Source: Streptomyces sp. RB17
GTDB lineage: Bacteria > Actinomycetota > Actinomycetes > Streptomycetales > Streptomycetaceae
Direction: 5' to 3'
DNA length: 64,000 bases
Assembly (NCBI RefSeq): GCF_009604455.1
Contig: NZ_WEGL01000009.1
Span: 62,001-126,000 of the forward strand
The notes below the pieces were generated by a model, which was not told the DNA's origin, made no database searches, and was given only the letters and a program-made list of their open reading frames with translations. Every line of letters begins with the position of its first letter. The first letter of the stretch is position 1. The translations under genes were made by a program, and so were the position numbers. Below, one piece after another: positions 33,207-41,166 of this stretch.

Positions 33207-34415
33207 TCAGGCGGCCACACCGTCCCGGCGCATCGCTGCGATCTCGTCGTCCGTCATCCCCACGGCACGCAGCAGCGCCTCGGTGTGCTGCCCGAGCGCG
33301 GGCACCTCACCCATCCGCGCCTCGTCCCCGCCCGGCAGTGTGATGGGAGGCAGCAGCGCTTTCAGCGGCCCGACCGGCGACCCCACCTCACGCCACCGCT
33401 CCCGGGCCGCCAGCTGCGGATGCCCGGCCAGTTCGTGCAGATCGCGCAGCCGGGCGCAGGCGATGCCGGCCTTCTCCAGCCGGGCCTGCGCCTCCTCGGC
33501 GTCCAGCACGCCGAGCGCCCGCGCCACCAGCTCGTCCGTCTTCTCCCGGTTGGCAACCCGTGAAGCGTTCGTCGCATATGCCGGATCCGTCCCCAATTCC
33601 GGGCGCCCTATGACCTGTTCGGCCAGCCGCCGCCACTCCCGGTCGTTCTGCACCGACAACAGCACGCGCCCGCCGTCCGCCGTCGAATAGGCGTCGTACG
33701 GCGCGATGACGGCGTGCGCCAGGCCGGTGCGCGCCGGGGGCTCACCTCCGTGCATCGCGTGATGCAGGGGATGCCCCAGCCACTCGGCGAGCGCCTCCAG
33801 CATCGACACCTCCACCGGCCCGCCCCGTCCGGTCGTCCCGCGCCGGACGAGAGCCGCGAGCACGCCCGAGAACGCGTACATCGCCGCCGCGATGTCCGCC
33901 GCCGGGACGCCCGCCTTCACCGGCTGCTCCGGCGTCCCGGTCACCGACACGAGCCCCGCCTCGCACTGCACGAGCATGTCGTACGCCCGCTTGTCCGCGT
34001 ACGGTCCGAAGGAGCCGTACCCGGAGATGTCCACGGCGATCAGCCGCGGATGCTCCGCGCACAGCGTGGCCGCGTCGAGGCCGAGCCGGGCGGCCGCCCC
34101 GTGGGCGAGGTTCTGCACGAACACGTCCGCGTCCGCGATCAGCCGCTTGGCGGCGGCCAGGCCGCGCGGGTCCTTCAGGTCCAGGGCGAGGGACTCCTTG
34201 CCGCGGTTGCACCACACGAAGTGCGAGGCGAGACCGCGGGCGGCCGTGTCGTATCCGCGCGCGAAGTCGCCGCCGTCGACCCGCTCCACCTTGATGACCC
34301 GGGCGCCCAGGTCGGCGAGCTGCCGGGTCGCGAAGGGCGCGGACACGGCTTGTTCGACGGCGACGACGGTGATGCCGGCCAGGGGCAGGGGCTGCAGGTC
34401 CGTGGGCTGTTCCAT
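33207..34415 (-). CDS. CaiB/BaiF family (class III) CoA-transferase
   Basis: A 402-residue class III CoA-transferase. Family landmarks are PLAGITVVAVEQAVSAPFAT, RQLADLGARVIKVER, the CNRGKESLALDLKDP stretch and the catalytic-Asp region AYDMLVQCEAGLVSVTG. It moves CoA between carboxylic acids by a covalent acyl-Asp path. The substrates are unknown. ATG 34415 is used; the longer frame runs through repeat DNA. No pathway partner is adjacent. Confidence 0.88.
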   Translation of the reverse strand: MEQPTDLQPLPLAGITVVAVEQAVSAPFATRQLADLGARVIKVERVDGGDFARGYDTAARGLASHFVWCNRGKESLALDLKDPRGLAAAKRLIADADVFVQNLAHGAAARLGLDAATLCAEHPRLIAVDISGYGSFGPYADKRAYDMLVQCEAGLVSVTGTPEQPVKAGVPAADIAAAMYAFSGVLAALVRRGTTGRGGPVEVSMLEALAEWLGHPLHHAMHGGEPPARTGLAHAVIAPYDAYSTADGGRVLLSVQNDREWRRLAEQVIGRPELGTDPAYATNASRVANREKTDELVARALGVLDAEEAQARLEKAGIACARLRDLHELAGHPQLAARERWREVGSPVGPLKALLPPITLPGGDEARMGEVPALGQHTEALLRAVGMTDDEIAAMRRDGVAA

Positions 34416-34505
34416 GCCCGGATCATGGCCTGTGACCGGCGGGTCTGTCAGCAGTGCGGCAGCGGATCGGCACCGGGACGCGTGTGCGCCGCGCCGGCTG
34501 GGGCG

Positions 34506-34556
34506 GTCCTCCGAGTGCGGGTTGAGTGTGGCTGGACGCGCAGTTCCCCGCGCCGC
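34506..34556 (-). repeat. dispersed palindromic repeat, short form
   Basis: Reverse orientation copy of the family seen at 52781 and 57683. Read on the minus strand it goes GGCGCGGGGAACTGCGCG, then TCCAGCCACAC and an ACCCGC tail. It lies upstream of the CoA-transferase gene next to the IS630 remnant. Confidence 0.65.
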
Positions 34557-34578
34557 GTGGCTGCGTGGTGGCTGGGCC

Positions 34579-34725
34579 ATGGACCTCTTATTGGCCGCAG
34601 TCACCCGGGAGGTGGACGGCAGCTTCACGCTGGTGGACCGGGATGGGGCGGGACGGGTGGTCGTCGCTGGTGGGCCCTGGGGTCGCGCGGCTGGAGGCCG
34701 CCCTGAAGCACCGCTGGTGCTGTGA
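34579..34725 (+). CDS. possible gene fragment or short peptide with a TTA codon
   Basis: A 48-codon frame (MDLLLAAVTREVDGSFTLVD...) with codon use like a real Streptomyces gene and a rare TTA codon at codon 4. It sits between a dispersed repeat and the IS630 remnant. It may be the surviving 5' end of a gene destroyed by the element. The function is unknown, and it may be non-coding. Confidence 0.3.
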   Translation: MDLLLAAVTREVDGSFTLVDRDGAGRVVVAGGPWGRAAGGRPEAPLVL

Positions 34726-34784
34726 CCGCATAGGTTCACCGGGTTGGCGGTCGTGGCGGTTGGATGTCCGGCGACGTCCGATCC

Positions 34785-35633
34785 GATCGCTGGAGGCCCG
34801 GTGGCCGAACCTGGCCTGCCTGGACCCTCGCTGGGCGGGAGGCCGTCCCCGCCTACTCAGTCCTGACGAGGAAGACTTCGACATCCAGACGGCCACCACC
34901 CGCCCCACCAAGCTCGGCCAACCCTTCACCCGCTGGTCGATCCGCAAACTCGCCGCCTGCCTGCGGAAAGTGCACGGCCGCGTCATCCGCATCGGCCGTG
35001 AAGCCTTACGGTGCCTGCTCCGGCGCCGCGGCATCACCTTCCAGCGCACCAAGACCCGGAAGGAGTCGCCCGACCCTGATCGCGACGCCAGGCTCGACCG
35101 GATTGAGCAGGTGCTGGACCGCTTCCCGGACCGGGTCTTCGCCTTCGACGAGTTCGGGCCCCTGGGGATCCGGCCCACCGCGGGCTCCTGCTGGGCGAGG
35201 CAGGGCAAGCCAAACCGGCTGCCGGCGGCCTACCGCCGAACCCACGGCGTCACCTGCGTCCACGGCTGCTACTCCGCGGGCGACGACCGCCTGTGGGGCG
35301 TCAACCGACGTCGCAAGGGCACCGCCAACACCCTGGCCGCGCTCAAGTCGATCCGCGCCGCCCGACCCGACGGCGCCCCGATCTACATCAGCCTGCGCTT
35401 CCTGGGCCAATCCGATCGAGGCCCACTTCGGCCCGCTGCGGCAGTTCACCCTGGCCGACTCCCACCACCGCAGCCACCCCGCGCAAAGCCAGGCACTGCA
35501 CCGCTACCTGCGCCGGCGCAATACCAACGCCCGCCACCCCGACGTACTCACCGCCCAACGCAAGGAACGCGCCCGCGTCCGCAGCGAGAAGGGCATCCGC
35601 TGGGGCGGACGCCCCCTCAACACCGCAGCCTGA
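34785..35633 (+). pseudogene. IS630 family transposase, decayed
   Basis: Recognisable IS630 segments run in one frame from LACLDPRWAGGRPRLLSPDE through RWSIRKLAACLRK and the first catalytic Asp in FAFDEFGPLGIRP to GAPIYIS. The match then continues in another frame from CASWANPIEAHFGPL to KGIRWGGRPLNTAA. The junction at about 35387-35396 has lost some 25 residues, including the second catalytic Asp, and shifts the frame. The N-terminus is also missing. No terminal inverted repeats or target duplication are evident. It cannot encode an active transposase. Confidence 0.85.
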
Positions 35634-35705
35634 CCAACCGCGAACCGCAGCCCCCGAGCGCCGAAGGGGGCAAGTTCAGGAGAAGGACAGCGACAGAAGG
35701 ATGAC

Positions 35706-36083
35706 TCAGGAGGCGGACGGTTCGATCTCCCCCGCGAAGACGATGACCTGGTCGATGAGGCTCCGCCGCAGATGGACCACATCCGTTCCCGCCAGGCGGG
35801 GACCTCCATCCGGCGTGGTGAAGACCCACTGGTACCGGGCCCACTCGTCAGGCATGTCCACCGCCGAGCAGCGCACCATCGTGCCGGTCCCCGCCGGGTG
35901 GCGCCGGATGTCCAGCACGAACCGCTCGACCGCCGCGATTCCTTCGCTGCGACCCAACGGCCCCCAGAAGACCACGTCTGAGGTCAGAGCCTGGGAGAGC
36001 AGGGCAGTCACATAGCTGTCGTCCGAGGCGTTGAACGCGGAGATGAACGTGTCGATCGCGGAGCGTGCAATCTCTTCCTGCAT
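35706..36083 (-). CDS. NTF2-like (SnoaL-type) protein
   Basis: A 125-residue alpha+beta cone protein. The N-terminal helix (ARSAIDTFISAFNASDDSYV) and the strand pattern (VVFWGPLGRSEGIAAVERFV; ARYQWVFTTPDGGPRLAGTD) fit the SnoaL/NTF2-like group. Such proteins can be isomerases, cyclases or ligand binders; no catalytic residue is assigned. It lies directly behind the IS630 remnant, in opposite orientation, and has no functional neighbours. Confidence 0.75.
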   Translation of the reverse strand: MQEEIARSAIDTFISAFNASDDSYVTALLSQALTSDVVFWGPLGRSEGIAAVERFVLDIRRHPAGTGTMVRCSAVDMPDEWARYQWVFTTPDGGPRLAGTDVVHLRRSLIDQVIVFAGEIEPSAS

Positions 36084-36164
36084 GCCCCAGTAATACCAGC
36101 CGTTTCGCGTGCGCTCGTCCCGCGCGCCGCCCTCCGATCACGGTGAACCATCCCGGTCACAGCA

Positions 36165-37319
36165 CTAGATCAGGGCGAACTGGCCCTCCGGCCCCTCCTC
36201 GTGATGGTCCAGGACCGAGGCGGGGCGGCGGGACGCCTCCGGTACCGGGAGGACGCCGGCCTTCCGGAGGCCGGTTGCCGTGATCGAGGTCGCCACCTTC
36301 AACTCGGCCCGCTGGGGCCGTAGTTCCGCCAGCAGGGCCAGGACGGTGATCAGTTCCAGCAGTTCCGACGTCCAGGTCTGCGGCCAGCCTGCCGGGCGGA
36401 TCGCGGCCAGCGTGCCTGGTTCGGCCGGTGTGGTGCGGGTGGTGAACCAGGACTCCAGGACCCGGGCCCCGGCCACCTCGTAGTCCCAGGCCTCCGGTGG
36501 GACGGGCGAGATGCGGCCCTCGTCGACGTGGAGGGTCTCCTCGTCCGGGTCGTAGAGAAGGGTGACGGGCCGGGCCGGCAGGGGTGCGCGGACGTAGGGC
36601 CGGCGACCGCCCGGCAGCTTGGGGCGTTCGCCGTCGCGGCGCATCAGCCACAGCATGCGGCGGCCGAGGTCGACACCGGCCGACCAGAGGCCGGGGTCGT
36701 CGGTGAGCGGGACCGTCAGGTCGGGGGCGGTGGCCGCCAGGATCCAGGAGAGGACATCGACCGGAGCCGGGGACTCGCCCAGGCGGTCGGCGAGGTGCGC
36801 CGTCAGGCCCGGTGCGAGGTTCGGTTCCGTGCCGCCGGGGCGGCGGAACAGGGGACGGACGCGGCCGGTGCGGAGGGTGGGGAGCAGGGAGGTCGCCAGG
36901 AGCGGGTCGTCGCCGTCACCCGTCTCCACCGTGAAGACCTGGTGCGCGTCCGCCACCCGCCACAACTCCGGGCGCGCGGTGTCGACCAGCCGGTGGTCCG
37001 GGATCAGCCACTGCTCGTCGAAGGGCCCCGCCAGCACGCGGACCGGCTCGGCGCACGGGCCCTCGGCACGGGCCAGCCGCTCGGTACCGGAGGGCTGGCC
37101 GGGGAGTTGGCCCACCGCGGAGTTCGGCGTGCGGGAGCGGCTCGGCTCGAAGAGGGCCTCGCGTTGCGGCCCTTCGGCCTTCAGCAGAGCGTCCCAACGG
37201 GCCTTCAGCGCGCCGGGATCGGGCGCCGTCGGCCACGCGCGGCCCACCCGCGGCGGTGCGACGGACCACGGCATGAGGTCCGCCAACGGCGGAGCGTCGT
37301 CGTACGTCACGCAGGGCAT
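36165..37319 (-). CDS. protein resembling only the C-terminal part of type ISP restriction-modification enzymes
   Basis: A 384-residue protein from ATG 37319 (MPCVTYDDAPPLADLMPW). Segments such as LWSAGVDLGRRMLWL, RRPYVRAPLPARPVTLLYD, HVDEGRISPVPPEAWDYEV and WTSELLELITVLALLAEL match, as I recall them, the region annotated as the type ISP specificity end. No helicase, nuclease or methyltransferase motif (such as NPPY) is present. It is therefore unlikely to be a working restriction enzyme. The function is unknown, and it is not next to DNA-modification genes. Confidence 0.6.
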   Translation of the reverse strand: MPCVTYDDAPPLADLMPWSVAPPRVGRAWPTAPDPGALKARWDALLKAEGPQREALFEPSRSRTPNSAVGQLPGQPSGTERLARAEGPCAEPVRVLAGPFDEQWLIPDHRLVDTARPELWRVADAHQVFTVETGDGDDPLLATSLLPTLRTGRVRPLFRRPGGTEPNLAPGLTAHLADRLGESPAPVDVLSWILAATAPDLTVPLTDDPGLWSAGVDLGRRMLWLMRRDGERPKLPGGRRPYVRAPLPARPVTLLYDPDEETLHVDEGRISPVPPEAWDYEVAGARVLESWFTTRTTPAEPGTLAAIRPAGWPQTWTSELLELITVLALLAELRPQRAELKVATSITATGLRKAGVLPVPEASRRPASVLDHHEEGPEGQFALI

Positions 37320-37360
37320 GGTACGACAGAGCCTTGCTCGGCAGCGCCCCGTTGGACGGC

Positions 37361-37443
37361 GCCCCGAAGGGGCGCGAGGCTGTGTTTGACATGCGGCTCC
37401 GCCGCGTGGGCGCGACCAGCCGCAACGAACCCGCAGACAACCG
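37361..37443 (+). repeat. dispersed palindromic repeat, long form
   Basis: Head GCCCCGAAGGGGCGCG, then GGCTGTGTTTGACATGCGGC and the hairpin GCGGCTCCGCCGC, then the tail GCGCGACCAGCC... ACCCGCAGAC. It lies between the ISP-like gene start and the GntR gene end. The long module is shared with the copies at 14831 and 59581. Confidence 0.75.
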
Positions 37444-37487
37444 GCGACGCATCCTGGCACTGACCACCACGGCCCCCAGCGGAGCGT

Positions 37488-38234
37488 CTACGCCTCCAAG
37501 GTGACCGTGAACGAGAACCGGTCCCCCCGGTACTGGATCACCGCCACATCCAGGACCCGCCCACCGCTGTCATACGTCACACCCGTGTAGTGCAGGATCG
37601 GACTGAGCAACGGCACCTGAAGCAGCCGGGCGGTCTCAGGATCGGCGAGGCGGGCCTCCACCGTGTCCGTGATACGGCTGATGTCCGCCCCCACCACGTC
37701 CCGCAGCACCTTCGTCATCGGCCAGCGGACCAGGTCATCCAGGTCGATGCGCGCGGCGAGTTCGGGGCGGACATGGTTGACGGCGTGGTTGGTCGGCTCG
37801 CCGGTCTTCTCGTCGCTGCGCAGGCGGTGGTACGTCGCCACCTCCGCGAGGTCCGGGAAGTACTCGGTGACACCGGCCGGGACCGGTGTCATGCCGTGGT
37901 CCAGCAGCTGCGTCGTCATCCCGGACTGCTGGGCCACGATCGCGTCCACCGAGCCCAGCAGCCGGACGGGCGCGCCCCGCCGGACGTCAGGCTCGATGAA
38001 CGTGCCGCGCCGCCGGTGGCGGCTGATCAGCCCCTCGTCCTCCAGCTCCTTCAGCGCCTGCCGCATGGTCAGCACGCTCACGCCGTAGTGCTCCGCCAAC
38101 TGCTCCTCGGTGGGCAGCCGCAGCGGGTCCTCCGGGGAGCGGCCGAGTATCGAGGCGCGCAGCGACTGCGACACCTGATACCACAGCGGCAGCTTGCGGT
38201 TCAGGACGATCGAATCCGGGGCGAAGGAGGTCAC
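37488..38234 (-). CDS. GntR/HutC family regulator
   Basis: A 248-residue regulator. The N-terminal winged helix is LRLPTEEQLAEHYGVSVLTM through LISRHRRRGTFIEP. The C-terminal UTRA ligand domain runs from about residue 95 (FPDLAEVATYHRLRSDEK, ILHYTGVTYDSGGRVLDVAV). It follows the homogentisate dioxygenase gene on the same strand after 56 bases, so it is probably cotranscribed and likely senses an intermediate of tyrosine/homogentisate breakdown. Confidence 0.88.
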   Translation of the reverse strand: MTSFAPDSIVLNRKLPLWYQVSQSLRASILGRSPEDPLRLPTEEQLAEHYGVSVLTMRQALKELEDEGLISRHRRRGTFIEPDVRRGAPVRLLGSVDAIVAQQSGMTTQLLDHGMTPVPAGVTEYFPDLAEVATYHRLRSDEKTGEPTNHAVNHVRPELAARIDLDDLVRWPMTKVLRDVVGADISRITDTVEARLADPETARLLQVPLLSPILHYTGVTYDSGGRVLDVAVIQYRGDRFSFTVTLEA

Positions 38235-38290
38235 TTGGTTATCCGTACCGGTCGATGAACGTCAGGCGCAACAGAGGCGTCATGAGGGCC

Positions 38291-39601
38291 TCATCCGCGG
38301 AAATGGCGCTCGAGGCCCCGCCACACGTCGTCGTAGCGCTGCTGGAGGTGGTCCGCGCCGGCCGCGTGCGGGGTGAGGGCCACCGGCCAGCGGGTCTCGA
38401 ACATGAACGCCAGCCCGTCGTCGATCTTCTGCGGCTTCAGCTCGGCCGCGCTGGCTCTGTCGAAGGTCTCCCGGTCCGGGCCGTGCGCCGACATCATGTT
38501 GTGCAGCGAGCCGCCGCCGGGCACGAAGCCCTCCGCCTTGGCGTCGTACGCGCCCTCGACCAGGCCCATGTACTCGCTCATCACATTCCGGTGGAAGTAC
38601 GGCGGCCGGAAGGTGTCCTCGCCCACCAGCCAGCGCGGTGCGAAGACGACGAAGTCGACGCCGGCCAGGCCCGGGGTGTCCGACGGTGAGGTCAGGACCG
38701 TGAAGATGGAGGGGTCCGGGTGGTCGTAGGAGATGGTGCCGATCACATTGAAACGGCGCAGGTCATAGACGTACGGCACATGGTTGCCGTGCCAGGCGAC
38801 CACGTTGAGCGGGGAGTGGTCGTAGGTGGCCGTCCACAGGTTGCCGCAGAACTTGTTCACCACCTCCACCGGGCCGGTCACGTCCTCGTACGCGGCGACC
38901 GGCGCCTGGAAGTCCCGTGCGTTGGCGAGGCCGTTGGCGCCGATCGGTCCGAGGTCGGGGAGACGGAAGGGCGCGCCGTAGTTCTCGCACACATAACCCC
39001 GGGCGGACTCATCCAGTAGCTCCACACGGAAGCGCACCCCACGGGGAATCAGCGCCACATGTGCGGGCTCCACAGAGAGCCGGCCGAACTCGGTGTGCAG
39101 CAGCAGTCCGCCGCGCTCGGGCACGATCAGCAGTTCGCCGTCGGCGTCGGAGAAGACCCGCTCCATCGAGGTGTTGGCGTGGTACAGGTGCACGGCCATG
39201 CCGGTGCGCTGGGTGGCGTCGCCGTTGCCGCCGAGGGTCCACAGGCCGGCGAGGAAGTCGGTGCCGGCCGGCGGCTCGGGCAGCGGGTTCCAGCGCAGCC
39301 GGTTGGGGTCGGGCACGGTCTCGGTGAAGGGGGCCGTGCGGATCGCGCCGTCGCCGGTGCGGGTGAACGCCGGGTGCGCGGCCGAGGGGCGGATGCGGTA
39401 GAGCCAGGAGCGGCGGTTGTGCGCCCGCGGCTCGGTGAACGCCGAACCGCTCAACTGCTCCGCGTACAGCCCGAGCGGTGCCCGCTGCGGCGAGTTGCGG
39501 CCCTCGGGCAGGGCGCCCGGCACCGCCTCCGAGGCGTGTTCGTTGCCGAATCCGGTCAGATACGACAGTCCCGCGGCGGCCTTCCGCGCGTCCCCGCTCA
39601 T
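38291..39601 (-). CDS. hmgA: homogentisate 1,2-dioxygenase
   Basis: A 436-residue non-heme iron dioxygenase that opens the ring of homogentisate to maleylacetoacetate in tyrosine and phenylalanine degradation. The sequence is full length, starting with LSYLTGFGNEHASEAVPGAL. It has the conserved RPSAAHPAF, FCGNLWTATYDHSPLNVVAW, WLVGEDTFRPPYFHRN and SEYMGLVEGAYDAK segments; His and Glu there provide the iron ligands. The next gene, a GntR regulator, is probably in the same operon. A perfect inverted repeat 27 bases before the ATG is the likely operator. Maleylacetoacetate isomerase and fumarylacetoacetase genes are not in this window. Confidence 0.95.
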   Translation of the reverse strand: MSGDARKAAAGLSYLTGFGNEHASEAVPGALPEGRNSPQRAPLGLYAEQLSGSAFTEPRAHNRRSWLYRIRPSAAHPAFTRTGDGAIRTAPFTETVPDPNRLRWNPLPEPPAGTDFLAGLWTLGGNGDATQRTGMAVHLYHANTSMERVFSDADGELLIVPERGGLLLHTEFGRLSVEPAHVALIPRGVRFRVELLDESARGYVCENYGAPFRLPDLGPIGANGLANARDFQAPVAAYEDVTGPVEVVNKFCGNLWTATYDHSPLNVVAWHGNHVPYVYDLRRFNVIGTISYDHPDPSIFTVLTSPSDTPGLAGVDFVVFAPRWLVGEDTFRPPYFHRNVMSEYMGLVEGAYDAKAEGFVPGGGSLHNMMSAHGPDRETFDRASAAELKPQKIDDGLAFMFETRWPVALTPHAAGADHLQQRYDDVWRGLERHFRG

Positions 39602-39627
39602 GATCGCTCCCTTGCGCGCGCTTCCTG

Positions 39628-39651
39628 ATTCCTATGTATCACCGTAGGAAT
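39628..39651. promoter_or_regulatory. operator-like inverted repeat before hmgA
   Basis: Perfect 7-base arms ATTCCTA (39628-39634) and TAGGAAT (39645-39651) flank a 10-base spacer, 27 bases upstream of the hmgA ATG. It is the best candidate site for the downstream GntR regulator. The spacing of about 17 bases between arm starts places both arms on one face of the helix. Confidence 0.6.
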
Positions 39652-39818
39652 AGGTGGGGGCAGGCGCAAGAGGGCCGCCGGACTCCGCAGGTGAGGGGCC
39701 GGGTGCACTCCGCGGGCGAGGGGGCCGGGCGTACTCCGCCAGGGGGACCTCACGGGGTGGGTGGAACCAGACTTCAGGCGGATTCGGGAGACCGGAGGGT
39801 TGTTCTACTCTCCGGGGC

Positions 39819-40376
39819 ATGCCGAGGACGTCGTGGACCCGCAGGACGCTCGCCGCGCTCGCGGCGGGTGTCCTGCTGCCGCTCGGCGCGGCGGGCTGCG
39901 CGACCGGACACGCCCACGGCGGCACGGTCTCGCCCTCGCCGGTCGGCAAGGTCCTGGACGACACCGACGGGACCGGGCGGCATCTGCGCGAGGTCGACAA
40001 GAAGGGCGCGCCGGAGGTCGGTGTCGAGGTGACCCCGGACTCCGGCGGCGGCTGGGACGTCCGGCTGACGTTCCGCCACTTCCACTGCTCCGCACCCGGT
40101 GCCGGGTCCACAGTGGTCACCGGGCGCGGGCTCGTGCACCTCTTCGTCGACGGCCGGCGGATCGCCCGGCTGCGTTCTGCCGCGTACCACCTGCCCGACG
40201 GTCTCGTCCCGCACGGCACGCACCACGTCACCGCCCGCCTGTACGCCGACGACGGCACCGTGTGGGCCGTGCACGGCAAGCCGGTGCAGAGCACCGCCGA
40301 CATAACGGTGTCGGGCGCGGAGACGGCCCCGGCCCAGCCCACGAGCGGCACGGCGACCCCGTTCGCCGGGAAATGA
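39819..40376 (+). CDS. putative lipoprotein
   Basis: A 185-residue exported protein. The N-terminus MPRTSWTRRTLAALAAGVLL runs into a lipobox-like PLGAAGC, so Cys lipidation is likely. The mature part contains a His-rich patch (RFRHFHCSAPGAG-like) and a compact beta-rich domain with no known family signature. It ends in a Thr/Ala/Pro-rich tail. I do not recognise the protein. It lies alone before the TetR gene. Confidence 0.7.
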   Translation: MPRTSWTRRTLAALAAGVLLPLGAAGCATGHAHGGTVSPSPVGKVLDDTDGTGRHLREVDKKGAPEVGVEVTPDSGGGWDVRLTFRHFHCSAPGAGSTVVTGRGLVHLFVDGRRIARLRSAAYHLPDGLVPHGTHHVTARLYADDGTVWAVHGKPVQSTADITVSGAETAPAQPTSGTATPFAGK

Positions 40377-40440
40377 GTGCACCGGCCACCCTTCTCCGTA
40401 CTGGAGGGCGAGGTTCACCCGGTCCCGGCGGAGAGGCATC

Positions 40441-41061
40441 ATGAAGTCCGTGCCCCACGCGACATCGCTCCGCCGCGCGCCCGTCCAGCGGCGCAGTGCC
40501 GAACGGCTGACCAGGATCCTCGACGCCTGCGCCGAACTCCTCGACGAGGTCGGCTACGACGCCCTGAGCACCCGTGCGGTCGCCCTGCGCGCCGGTGTGC
40601 CCATCGGCTCCGTCTACCGGTTCTTCGGCAACAAGCGGCAGATGGCCGACGCCCTCGCCCAGCGCAACCTGGAGCGGTACACCGAGCGGGTCACCGAGCG
40701 GCTGAGGAAGGCGGGCGGTGGGGCAGGCTGGCGGGCCGCGATGGACGCCGTGCTCGACGAGTACCTGGCCATGAAGCGCACCGCACCCGGCTTCTCCCTG
40801 GTCGACTTCGGCAACCAGATACCGGTCGGCGCCCGCCACGCCGAGCCCAACACCCGCGTCGCCGACCGCCTCACCGACCTGCTGTCCGGCTACCTCGGCC
40901 GCACACCCGACGACGATCTGCGCCGGGTCTTCCTGGTCGCCGTGGAGAGCGCGGACACCCTCGTCCAGCTGGCCTTCCGGACCGACCCGCACGGCGACGA
41001 GGCGATCATCGGGGAGACCCGCGAGCTGCTGCGGGCCTATCTGGGGCGTGTGCTCGACTGA
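40441..41061 (+). CDS. TetR family transcriptional regulator
   Basis: A 206-residue repressor. The DNA-binding domain (ILDACAELLDEVGYDALSTR, then VPIGSVYRFFGNKRQMADAL) is typical. The helical C-terminal domain is of the TetR_C type. It is followed 106 bases later, in the same direction, by the molybdopterin oxidoreductase gene, with a GCATACC palindrome in between. It is therefore the likely repressor of that gene. Confidence 0.88.
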   Translation: MKSVPHATSLRRAPVQRRSAERLTRILDACAELLDEVGYDALSTRAVALRAGVPIGSVYRFFGNKRQMADALAQRNLERYTERVTERLRKAGGGAGWRAAMDAVLDEYLAMKRTAPGFSLVDFGNQIPVGARHAEPNTRVADRLTDLLSGYLGRTPDDDLRRVFLVAVESADTLVQLAFRTDPHGDEAIIGETRELLRAYLGRVLD

Positions 41062-41103
41062 GGCCCGGCCGGATTCCGGTGCGGGGAAGGGACTCCCCTC
41101 CAT

Positions 41104-41121
41104 GCATACCGGTCGGTATGC
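41104..41121. promoter_or_regulatory. TetR-type operator before the molybdopterin oxidoreductase
   Basis: GCATACC-GGTC-GGTATGC is an 18-base inverted repeat with perfect 7-base arms. It lies 46 bases before the oxidoreductase start and 43 bases after the TetR stop. Confidence 0.7.
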
Positions 41122-41166
41122 TCGGCCCGTATCCGCGTGCCGCCGCTGCCGCCCCCGGGAGGACCC

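Noticed and set aside
34526..34784. 5' end of the long frame that contains the transposase
   Set aside because: The first ~85 residues show no IS630 similarity and run through repeat DNA, so the pseudogene was started later.
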